A DNA stretch of 7,308 bases from an uncultured Steroidobacter sp. (GTDB lineage Bacteria > Pseudomonadota > Gammaproteobacteria > Steroidobacterales > Steroidobacteraceae). Location: assembly GCA_946478975.1 (NCBI GenBank), contig CAMLEO010000328.1:1-7308 (forward strand). Reading direction: 5' to 3'. Both the position numbers and the translations under genes were made by a program. The number at the start of each line of letters is the position of its first letter. Position 1 is the stretch's first letter. This document shows, piece by piece, positions 1-6,134 of the stretch. Under the pieces are notes generated by a model. The model did not search any database, was not told the origin of the DNA, and saw nothing but the letters and a program-made list of their open reading frames with translations.

Positions 1-918
1 CAGGTTCACATTGTCGTACTCGACACGCTGATTGGTGGGCGTGTCGGCGAGGCCTTCGCGATCGTCGGCTTTGATGAAGACCGGGCTCGCGGGCTGACTC
101 GGATCAATGATGTTCGCCGACTCGAACTGGTCGTAGAAGCGCAGTTTTTGCACCAGTTTTTGATAGGTCGTATCGAAGGACAACGAATCGGTGGGCTCGA
201 AGCGCAGCGAGGCACGGCCGCTGGTGACGTCGCGATCCGGATCCGGGCCGCCGTAGGTGCGCTCGATCTGATTGAATTCATTTTTGTCATACGCGCCGGC
301 CAGGCGCAGCGCGAGCTTGCCCGCGACGATCGGCACGTTGAACGCGCCGTTGCCGTTCATGCCGCCGTTGTCCGTACCCGTTGCGCTCACGTAGCCGCCG
401 AAGTCATCGAGATCGGGACGACGCGTCGTGACGGTGATCGAACCGGACGGCGAGGCGCGCCCGCGCAGCGTGCCCTGAGGACCGCGCAGCACTTCGATCT
501 GACCGAGGTCATACATTATCGGGAACAAGGCTTCGGCGATGATCGGCGTGTCGTTCAAATAGAACTCCACCGTGCCGTTGAAGCCGCTGGCAGCGACATC
601 CATCTTCACGCCGCGCATGGCGGCCGAGGCGCCCGTGCCGTCGGTGCTGTAGGCGAGGCTGAGTCCGGGGACGACGTTCTTCACGTCTTCGAACTGGCGC
701 AGGCTGAGTCGGTCGATCTCCTGCGAGGTGACGGCGCTCACGGACACGGGCACGTCGATCAGTCGCTCGTCGCGGCGGCGTGCAGTCACCACGATTTCTT
801 CGAGCTGATAGCGGCTGTCGACGCCGTCGTCCGCTTTCTGTGCGTCCTGCGCGCCCGCGAGCGGCGTTACGATCGTGAGGCTCGCGCCTGCGACCATTGG
901 AAACATTCGTCGTCTCAT
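1..918 (-). CDS. TonB-dependent outer-membrane receptor, N-terminal part (C-terminus off window)
   Basis: The reverse strand is open without a stop from an ATG at 918 to the window edge, giving exactly 306 codons. Residues 1-23 form a Sec signal peptide (MRRR start, hydrophobic core, probable cleavage after AGA and before QDAQ). A TonB-box-like EEIVVTARRR follows at about 40-49. The plug domain then runs from about 50 to 170, with DVPVSVSAVTSQEI, FEDVKNVVPGLSL and the diagnostic IEVLRGPQGTLRGRAS segment (141-155). The first barrel strands follow from about 173. Family knowledge: such receptors import siderophores, vitamins or oligosaccharides through the outer membrane using TonB-ExbBD energy. 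A purine-rich Shine-Dalgarno lies just upstream of the ATG. The end of the plug signature reads RGRASPSG where many members have YGRNATGG, a mild deviation. Divergent placement beside a sugar-acid operon suggests, but does not prove, uptake of its substrate. The family call is very secure; the substrate is unknown. Confidence 0.95.
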   Translation of the reverse strand, partial: MRRRMFPMVAGASLTIVTPLAGAQDAQKADDGVDSRYQLEEIVVTARRRDERLIDVPVSVSAVTSQEIDRLSLRQFEDVKNVVPGLSLAYSTDGTGASAAMRGVKMDVAASGFNGTVEFYLNDTPIIAEALFPIMYDLGQIEVLRGPQGTLRGRASPSGSITVTTRRPDLDDFGGYVSATGTDNGGMNGNGAFNVPIVAGKLALRLAGAYDKNEFNQIERTYGGPDPDRDVTSGRASLRFEPTDSLSFDTTYQKLVQKLRFYDQFESANIIDPSQPASPVFIKADDREGLADTPTNQRVEYDNVNL

Positions 919-921
919 GAT

Positions 922-928
922 TCCCCCT
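922..928 (-). promoter_or_regulatory. Ribosome binding site of the TonB-dependent receptor
   Basis: Read on the minus strand, AGGGGGA lies three bases before the ATG at 918. It fixes this start over the in-frame ATG codons four and seven codons further in, and it leaves an intact signal peptide. Confidence 0.65.
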
Positions 929-1029
929 GACTTAGATGAGCTCGTTCGATTCCCCAACCGTCGAGCGCGGCAGCATTGCGCGCTGGAGGTTACAAACATT
1001 TCGTCGTTCTTCGGCGAGAGCGTGCAATT

Positions 1030-1058
1030 ACACTAGTCCAAAGAAATATCTTTATCAA
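1030..1058 (-). promoter_or_regulatory. Candidate sigma-70 type promoter of the receptor gene
   Basis: On the minus strand, TTGATA (plus coordinates 1053-1058) matches the -35 consensus at five of six positions. TAGTGT (1030-1035) follows after exactly 17 bases and keeps the key T, A and final T of a -10 box. Transcription would start near 1022, giving a leader of roughly 100 bases. The site sits in the AT-rich island, and its -35 box overlaps the inverted repeat at 1054-1071. An alternative -10, TGTAAT at 1027-1032, would need a 20-base spacer. This is seen by eye only. Confidence 0.45.
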
Positions 1059-1071
1059 CACACCTGTTGAT
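1054..1071. repeat. 18-bp inverted repeat, likely operator (ATCAACA-N4-TGTTGAT)
   Basis: Perfect 7-base arms ATCAACA and TGTTGAT flank CACC. The repeat overlaps the -35 hexamer of the candidate receptor promoter, so a dimeric repressor bound here could block it. Size and symmetry fit LacI, GntR or TetR type operators, but I do not recognise the motif as belonging to a particular regulator. A second short repeat, AAAGA-N4-TCTTT at 1040-1053, abuts it within the promoter spacer. Confidence 0.55.
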
Positions 1072-1167
1072 TATTTGTTTGCTATGACAACGAGCGCTGT
1101 ATCACAGTTATTTCATCGCGCGACGCGCGGCCGGTGAGTCGATGCGGGCGGCGTATGGATCGATAGA

Positions 1168-1179
1168 AAATTCGAATTT
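1168..1179. repeat. 12-bp perfect palindrome AAATTCGAATTT
   Basis: This is an uninterrupted self-complementary 12-mer in the middle of the intergenic region. It could be a protein-binding site. Its A/T composition makes chance occurrence more likely than for the 18-bp and 21-bp repeats. Confidence 0.35.
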
Positions 1180-1275
1180 GACGGGCGGGCGTGCGTCTGC
1201 AGGCGCAGGCTGTCGTTGAATTAGCGCAACAGCAGCGAGCTCGGCTGGTCGTCGCGCAGCGCCTGTTGTACCTTT

Positions 1276-1296
1276 TCGATACGAGCCGCGTATCGA
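1276..1296. repeat. 21-bp inverted repeat with perfect 8-base arms
   Basis: Arms TCGATACG and CGTATCGA flank a five-base centre, AGCCG, about 90 bases before the operon start. It lies just upstream of the candidate plus-strand promoter (-35 at 1315), where an activator or repressor site would be expected. If transcription begins further upstream it would instead form an eight-pair RNA hairpin in the leader. No run of T follows, so it is not a simple intrinsic terminator. Confidence 0.5.
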
Positions 1297-1314
1297 TTCA
1301 TAGCGCAATCGCGT

Positions 1315-1344
1315 TTGACGCATCGTCAGTGGCGCTCTTACGGT
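1315..1344 (+). promoter_or_regulatory. Weak candidate promoter of the five-gene operon
   Basis: TTGACG (1315-1320) matches five of six -35 positions. TACGGT (1339-1344) follows after 18 bases and keeps only the T, A and final T of a -10 box. The predicted start near 1351 would give a short leader containing the Shine-Dalgarno at 1372-1377. The poor -10 would fit an activated promoter, but this is tentative; the AT-rich island further upstream is an alternative location. Confidence 0.25.
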
Positions 1345-1371
1345 ACGGCGCCAAAATCAAGATCGCACTTT

Positions 1372-1377
1372 GGGGGA
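1372..1377 (+). promoter_or_regulatory. Ribosome binding site that decides the GTG start at 1383
   Basis: GGGGGA lies five bases before GTG 1383. No equally good site precedes the in-frame GTG at 1191. Starting at 1383 places the twin-arginine motif at residues 18-24, as expected for an export signal. Confidence 0.6.
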
Positions 1378-1382
1378 ACGTA

Positions 1383-2687
1383 GTGAAAAGAAGCGAGGTC
1401 CAGGCGCGCGCCAGGTTGTCGCGTTGTGGGTGGTCTCGTCGGGAATTCCTGCAGACGGGATCGATGGCGCTGATGATCTCCGCGTTGGCGGGCTCGAATG
1501 CGCTCGCCGCCGCCGCGCAGCGGGTCAAAGCCAAGATCACCGACCTGCAGACGATGACGGTCGCGGGCGACTCCCGCACCTATGTGTACGTGCGAGTACG
1601 CACCGACACCGGCCACTCGGGCATTGCCGAAGCGTATGGGACGCCCGGCGTCGGCGTCGCCGAGCAAGTCATGTCGCTCAAACCTTCGCTGGTCGGTCGC
1701 AATCCGCTGGAGATCGATCGCCTGTACACGCTGCTGGGCGAAGACAGCCCCGGGCTCAATGGCTCGCGCACCGACGGGTCGGCGCACACACTCATGCGAG
1801 CGGCGAGCGCCATCGAAATGGCGTTGTGGGATCTCGCGGGCAAGCTGCTCGACACGCCGACCTCGATTCTGTTGGGCGGCCAGTTTCGCGATCGTGTGCG
1901 CGTGTATGACCACGTGAAGCTGCGCGATCCTCTGGATAAGAGCGCGTGGCGTGAGTGGGCGGCCAGGCTCAAGGACGATCGCAGCGGGTTCACCGCGCAC
2001 AAGATGAACGTTCCGCGTGATCCCGAGCGCGACCCGGCGACTCGTCATCTCGGCGTGAAGGAGCTGACGCGCATCGTCACGTCGTTCGAGAACCTGCGAG
2101 AGGCCATCGGTTGGGATCACGATCTGATGGCTCACTGTCATTGGGAGCTCGATCTCACCTCGTCGATCCAGCTCGCGCAGGCACTCGCGCCGGTCAAGCC
2201 CTTGTGGCTCGAAGATCCACTGCCGGTGGATTACACCGACTCCTGGAAACGCCTGGTCGAGCAGTCGCCCGTGCCGATCCTCACCGGCGAGAACCTCACG
2301 CGCCGGGAAGGCTTCCTGCCCTTTCTGAGCAATCAGGCCTGCGACATCGTCAATCCCGATTTGCGCAACAGCGGCGGATTTCTCGAAACCAAGCGCATTG
2401 CCGATCTGGCTGCCGTGTATGGGATCCCGATGACGGCGCACAACACCGCCAGCCAGCTGCACACGTATCAAGTGTGTCAGTGGGCGTCGTCGGTGCGTGA
2501 CTTTCTGATGTGCGAGACGGTGACCGGGCGGGGCGGCTGGATGGATGAGTTGTTACGCCTGGACGGGCCGTATATCGACAAAGGCTATGTGAAGGTTCAC
2601 GACCGCCCGGGCACCGGCGTCGAGCTCAATCGCGATGTCGTGCAGTCGCATCTGGCCCCGGGGCAGAAGTGGTGGGGCGATGGTTAG
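1383..2687 (+). CDS. Tat-exported enolase-superfamily sugar-acid dehydratase-like protein (mandelate racemase/muconate lactonizing family)
   Basis: This is a 434-residue protein with a GTG start. Residues 18-24 read SRREFLQ, a near-ideal twin-arginine motif, followed by a hydrophobic stretch and an Ala-rich cleavage region near 40-46, so folded export to the periplasm is expected. The N-terminal capping domain (about 50-165, ending AIEMALWDLAGK) and a TIM barrel follow. Barrel landmarks are GFTAHKMN (202-209), HCHW (251-254), LWLEDP (274-279), LTGEN (300-304) and the TAHN motif with His353 (351-354). Family knowledge: two Glu (here E277, E303) and usually an Asp bind Mg2+, and a His acts as acid or base in aldonate dehydratases such as galactonate and mannonate dehydratase. 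Here His251 appears to stand where that Asp is usual. The likely role is dehydration of an aldonate to a 2-keto-3-deoxy acid. Racemase or cycloisomerase activity is possible, and the exact substrate is not inferable. It heads the operon and overlaps the transporter gene by eight bases. Confidence 0.85.
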   Translation: MKRSEVQARARLSRCGWSRREFLQTGSMALMISALAGSNALAAAAQRVKAKITDLQTMTVAGDSRTYVYVRVRTDTGHSGIAEAYGTPGVGVAEQVMSLKPSLVGRNPLEIDRLYTLLGEDSPGLNGSRTDGSAHTLMRAASAIEMALWDLAGKLLDTPTSILLGGQFRDRVRVYDHVKLRDPLDKSAWREWAARLKDDRSGFTAHKMNVPRDPERDPATRHLGVKELTRIVTSFENLREAIGWDHDLMAHCHWELDLTSSIQLAQALAPVKPLWLEDPLPVDYTDSWKRLVEQSPVPILTGENLTRREGFLPFLSNQACDIVNPDLRNSGGFLETKRIADLAAVYGIPMTAHNTASQLHTYQVCQWASSVRDFLMCETVTGRGGWMDELLRLDGPYIDKGYVKVHDRPGTGVELNRDVVQSHLAPGQKWWGDG

Positions 2688-3984
2688 TACCCCGTCGAGC
2701 TCGTTGAGATCGAAAGCCGCGGCCGTGGTGAGCTACACCGTCGCGCGGCGTTGGACGATCGTGGTGCTGCTCGCGCTCGCCTCGGTCGTCGCCTATGTCG
2801 ATCGCGTCAACCTGTCGGTGGCGCTGATCGACGGTCATTTCAAGGACTATTTCCAGCTCACCAATGCCGATCGCGGCCTGGTGAGCTCGGCGTTCTTCTG
2901 GTCGTATGCGCTGCTGCAGATTCCCGCCGGCTGGATCGTCGATCGCTACGGATCGAAACATCCGATGGCGATTTCGTTCGGCGTCTGGAGCCTGCTCACC
3001 GCGGCGACGGCACTCACGACCGGATTCGCTTCATTGTTTGCTGTGCGGCTGCTGCTCGGGGTCGGTGAAGCCGTGATGCATCCGGCCAGCATGCGTTGGA
3101 TCCGCTTCAATTTTCCGGAGGCGCAGCGCGGCCTCGCGATCGGCGTGTTCATGTCGGGCTCGAAGTTCGGTCCGGCGATCGGCGCGGTCGCGGCGGCGGG
3201 GCTCATCGAGAGTCACGGCTGGCAGACCATGTTCTTCGTGCTCGGCCTCGGCTCGCTGATCTGGTTGTTGCCGTGGCTGCTGCTGGTCAAGAACGATCGC
3301 GGCGTGCAGGGCCTGGATCGAGCGACGTCCGCGGCATCGGCGACGGTGCCGATGTCCGCACTGCTCGCGAGCCCGGTGCTGTGGGGCACGGTGATCGGCA
3401 CCTTTTGTTATATGTATTTCGTTTACTTCTGTCTCACGTGGATGCCGGCCTACCTGAGTGACTCACGCGGTTTGTCGTTGAGTTCGAGCAGCCTGTACAC
3501 GACGTTTAGTTTTGCCGGCATGGCGACGGTGTCGATCCTCGGCGGCTGGAGCGCGGACCGGCTCATCGCGCGCGGTCTCGACGCAGCGAAGGTGCGCAGG
3601 GGCTTCACCATCGCGGGATTCATCATGGCTTCCACGGTGCTGATCGGTGCGTCCTCGCCGTCGCTCGATGTCGCGCTGTTCTTCGCCGTGTTGTCATTGA
3701 GCGGGCTCGGGCTCACGACGGCGAACTATTGGGCCCTGACCCAGACGCTGATTCCCGGCGGATCCATCGGCAGAATCGTGGGCATCCAGAACCTCGCGGC
3801 CAGCCTCGCGGGCATCGTGTCGCCGATTCTGACCGGCTGGCTGGTTCACGAGACCGGCAGCTACACCGCGCCGATGCAGACGGTAGTCGTGTTCGTGGTG
3901 CTGGGAATTCTCGCTTATTCGTTGTTGGTGCGCGCGAAGTATTCGCCGGCTCTGATCGAAAGCTCATCCAAGGACGAGGCATGA
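2680..3984 (+). CDS. MFS transporter, anion:cation symporter (hexuronate/galactonate-like) type
   Basis: This is a 434-residue integral membrane protein. The ATG at 2680 is chosen because it gives a short N-terminal tail before the first membrane segment (about 25-45) and overlaps the upstream stop in the manner of this operon. An in-frame ATG at 2635 would only add 15 residues lying in upstream coding sequence. Family signatures visible are YVDRVNLS (39-46) in helix 1, the MFS loop motif GWIVDRYGSK (84-93), and RLLLGVGEAVMHPA (123-136) in helix 4. About twelve hydrophobic segments are present in two halves around a polar central loop (205-225). Family knowledge: these carriers take up organic anions, including aldonates, hexuronates and tartrate, with protons or sodium. 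Its position between an aldonate dehydratase-like enzyme and a dehydrogenase suggests inner-membrane import of an aldonate or 2-keto-3-deoxy acid. Family assignment is secure; substrate is inferred. Confidence 0.88.
   Translation: MVSTPSSSLRSKAAAVVSYTVARRWTIVVLLALASVVAYVDRVNLSVALIDGHFKDYFQLTNADRGLVSSAFFWSYALLQIPAGWIVDRYGSKHPMAISFGVWSLLTAATALTTGFASLFAVRLLLGVGEAVMHPASMRWIRFNFPEAQRGLAIGVFMSGSKFGPAIGAVAAAGLIESHGWQTMFFVLGLGSLIWLLPWLLLVKNDRGVQGLDRATSAASATVPMSALLASPVLWGTVIGTFCYMYFVYFCLTWMPAYLSDSRGLSLSSSSLYTTFSFAGMATVSILGGWSADRLIARGLDAAKVRRGFTIAGFIMASTVLIGASSPSLDVALFFAVLSLSGLGLTTANYWALTQTLIPGGSIGRIVGIQNLAASLAGIVSPILTGWLVHETGSYTAPMQTVVVFVVLGILAYSLLVRAKYSPALIESSSKDEA
3970..3974 (+). promoter_or_regulatory. 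Ribosome binding site of the PQQ dehydrogenase
   Basis: AAGGA lies six bases before the ATG at 3981, inside the end of the transporter gene. It supports the ATGA-overlap start over earlier in-frame starts, which would lie in transporter coding sequence and lack a signal peptide. Confidence 0.6.
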
Positions 3985-6134
3985 TTCGCGCGCAATGTTT
4001 GCTGGCAGGCTCGATGGGCATCGGGCTGCTGCTCAGCGCCGGGCTGATGGCCGCCGATACTCGTACGGCGGCTTCCGATTGGGTGAGCTATGGCCGCGAT
4101 GCGAGTAACGGCCGCTACTCGCCGCTCACTGAAATCACGCGCAAGAACGTTCGCGATCTCAAGATCGCGTGGACCTATCACATGCGCCCGGCGGAGATCG
4201 GCGCGACCGATGCGGATGATTATTTGCCCTCGGAGGCCACGCCGCTGGTGGTCGATGGCACGATGTATTTGCCCACGCCGTATGGCGAAGTGGTCGCGCT
4301 CGATGCGGACACCGGCAAGCAGCAGTGGACGTATCGTTTGCCGAACGCCGATCAGCCAGCGATTCGGGGCGTTGCGTATTGGCCCGGCGGGCGTGGCACG
4401 CCGCCGAGAATCGTGTTTGGAACGCGCTCGGGCCGGTTGATCGCACTGATCGCCTCGACCGGCAAGCCGGCTGCGGAATTCGGCGACGGCGGTGTTGTCG
4501 ATCTGAAGACGCCCGAGGTGATGAATGGCTACAGCTCGGCGAGAATGGCGCTGTCATCGCCGCCGCTCATATTCAGAGATCTGGTGATTACGGGATCGCG
4601 CACCCAGGAGTTTCCGCAGCTCGGCGCCTACGGTGACATCCGCGCATTCAGCGCAAAGACCGGCAAACTGGTGTGGACGTTTCACAGCGTGCCCCGTCCG
4701 GGCGAATTGGGCCACGACACGTGGGAAGGCGAGAGCTGGAAGCATCGCTCCGGCGTGAATGTATGGACATCGCCGATCGCCGATCTCAACCGCGGCATCG
4801 TGTATCTTCCGATCGCCGCGCCGGCGTGGGATCGGTACGGCGGCGATCGCAAAGGCGCGAATCTGTTCGGCAACTCCATCGTCGCGGTGGACGGTGAGAC
4901 CGGCAAGTATCTGTGGCATTTCCAGACCGTGCATCACGATATCTGGGATCTCGATCTGCCGTCGGCGACGCTGATCGAGGTCAGGCGAGGACGGCGAACC
5001 ATTCCGGCCATCGCGATTGCGAACAAGTCCGCGCTTTTGTTCATGCTCGATCGCGTGACGGGCAAGCCGATCTATGAAGTCAAGGAAGTGCCGGTGCCAA
5101 CCACGAGCGAAATCCCTGGCGAAGCGCCCTGGCCGACGCAGCCGATGCCGGTCAAGCCCGAGCCGCTGGGCCGCACGTCCTTCAAACTCTCTGAGCTCGC
5201 CGATGTGACACCGCAGATCAAGGAACGCTGCGCGCAGCTCGCCAAAGAATGGAACATCGTCGAGAGCCGAAGGTTCGAGCCGCCGCGGAGTACGGCTGCG
5301 GTCCCGCATTTTCCCGGCGGACAAGGCGGAATGAACTGGGGTGGCAGCACCTTCGATCCGGCGAGCGGCTACTTCATTACAAACATCACCAACATGGCGA
5401 GTGCCGTGCAGCTGGCGCAGCGGCCCGACGGGGTATGGAATTCTGCGTACGGCTATCGCTACTTCTGGGATGCCGGCACGCGCACGCCGTGCCAGCGACC
5501 GCCGTGGGGCGAGCTGGTGGCGGTCGACGTCAATACAGGTGACATTGCCTGGCGTAAGACGCTCGGTGTGACGGACAGCTTGCCCGAAGGACTGCGCGAG
5601 ACGGGACGGCCCAGTGCCGGCGGCACGATCGCGACCGCCGGGGGACTCGTGTTCGTCGGTGCGACCGATGACAGTCGCTTGCGCGCGTTCGACAGTTCCT
5701 CGGGTGAGCTGCTATGGGAGACGCGCCTGGCCGCCTCGATGTATGCCACGCCCATGACGTATCAGGGAAAGTCGGGACGCCAGTTCGTCGCGGCCGTGAA
5801 CACCGGGGGCATGACGGGCAGTGCTGCAACCAACGATGAAGTCACCGTATTCTCGCTCGCGGGCGGAGGCGCCGAAGTGAACGCAGCGAGCCCATCACCC
5901 GCCGGCACTCACGTGAAGGCGGCGACGTCACAAACCGGCCGTGGCCTGGAACTGATCAATCAGCACTGCGTCGAATGTCATCCAGCCACGCAGGTCTTCG
6001 CGGCGCCCCGCCGGTCGCCCGTCGAGTGGAACCGGACCGTCAAAGCAATGGCCGCGCGCGGCGCGGAGCTCACGCCGGAAGAGATCGAGAGCATCAGCGA
6101 CTATCTTGCAGAACATTTCAGCACCACACCATGA
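3981..6134 (+). CDS. Periplasmic PQQ-dependent dehydrogenase with C-terminal cytochrome c domain (quinohemoprotein)
   Basis: This is a 717-residue protein. Residues 1-24 are a Sec signal peptide (probable cleavage in GLMA-ADT). A soluble eight-bladed PQQ propeller of the glucose-dehydrogenase type follows: DWVSYGRDASNGRYSPL (33-49), VVALDADTGKQQW (104-116), RGVAYWPG (129-136), GHDTWEGESWKHR (244-256), YGGDRKGANLFGNS (286-299), TVHHDIWDLDLP (316-327) and NKSALLFMLDR (348-358). By analogy with membrane glucose dehydrogenase, the Asp in HHDIWD and Lys349 are candidates for the catalytic Asp and PQQ-contacting Lys. After a Pro/Ala/Ser-rich linker (about 628-652), residues 653-717 carry one heme c site, CVECH (663-667), with Met690 a possible sixth ligand. 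There is no N-terminal membrane anchor like that of Gcd. The inferred reaction is aldose to lactone, with electrons passing from PQQ through heme to the respiratory chain. An alcohol substrate cannot be excluded. It overlaps both neighbours by the four bases ATGA. Confidence 0.88.
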   Translation: MIRAQCLLAGSMGIGLLLSAGLMAADTRTAASDWVSYGRDASNGRYSPLTEITRKNVRDLKIAWTYHMRPAEIGATDADDYLPSEATPLVVDGTMYLPTPYGEVVALDADTGKQQWTYRLPNADQPAIRGVAYWPGGRGTPPRIVFGTRSGRLIALIASTGKPAAEFGDGGVVDLKTPEVMNGYSSARMALSSPPLIFRDLVITGSRTQEFPQLGAYGDIRAFSAKTGKLVWTFHSVPRPGELGHDTWEGESWKHRSGVNVWTSPIADLNRGIVYLPIAAPAWDRYGGDRKGANLFGNSIVAVDGETGKYLWHFQTVHHDIWDLDLPSATLIEVRRGRRTIPAIAIANKSALLFMLDRVTGKPIYEVKEVPVPTTSEIPGEAPWPTQPMPVKPEPLGRTSFKLSELADVTPQIKERCAQLAKEWNIVESRRFEPPRSTAAVPHFPGGQGGMNWGGSTFDPASGYFITNITNMASAVQLAQRPDGVWNSAYGYRYFWDAGTRTPCQRPPWGELVAVDVNTGDIAWRKTLGVTDSLPEGLRETGRPSAGGTIATAGGLVFVGATDDSRLRAFDSSSGELLWETRLAASMYATPMTYQGKSGRQFVAAVNTGGMTGSAATNDEVTVFSLAGGGAEVNAASPSPAGTHVKAATSQTGRGLELINQHCVECHPATQVFAAPRRSPVEWNRTVKAMAARGAELTPEEIESISDYLAEHFSTTP

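Larger units (their letters stand above)
919..1382. other. Divergent intergenic control region
   Basis: This 464-base stretch separates the minus-strand receptor from the plus-strand operon, and I see no convincing gene in it. It holds an AT-rich island at about 1026-1110 in otherwise GC-rich DNA, a good minus-strand promoter candidate, a weaker plus-strand one, and inverted repeats at 1054-1071, 1168-1179 and 1276-1296. The plus frame of the enolase-like gene stays open back to a GTG at 1191. The added residues show no domain and would bury the Tat signal, so the stretch is read as non-coding leader. Confidence 0.75.

Noticed and set aside
148..930. 260-codon plus-strand reading frame opposite the TonB receptor
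   Set aside because: It has no recognisable domain and lies wholly antisense to a receptor with a clear signal peptide and plug motifs; long antisense frames are common in GC-rich genes.
1191..1382. 64-residue N-terminal extension of the enolase-like protein from a GTG at 1191
   Set aside because: It would push the twin-arginine motif to about residue 83, contains no domain, and has a poorer ribosome site than the GTG at 1383.
1338..2471. 377-codon minus-strand frame
   Set aside because: It is antisense to the enolase-superfamily gene, and its Arg/His-rich translation has no family motif.
3729..3980. 84-codon upstream extension of the PQQ dehydrogenase
   Set aside because: It lies in the transporter's coding sequence in another frame and would bury the signal peptide; ATG 3981 has a good Shine-Dalgarno.
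4554..5324. 256-codon minus-strand frame
   Set aside because: It is antisense to strongly conserved PQQ propeller sequence and has no recognisable protein features.
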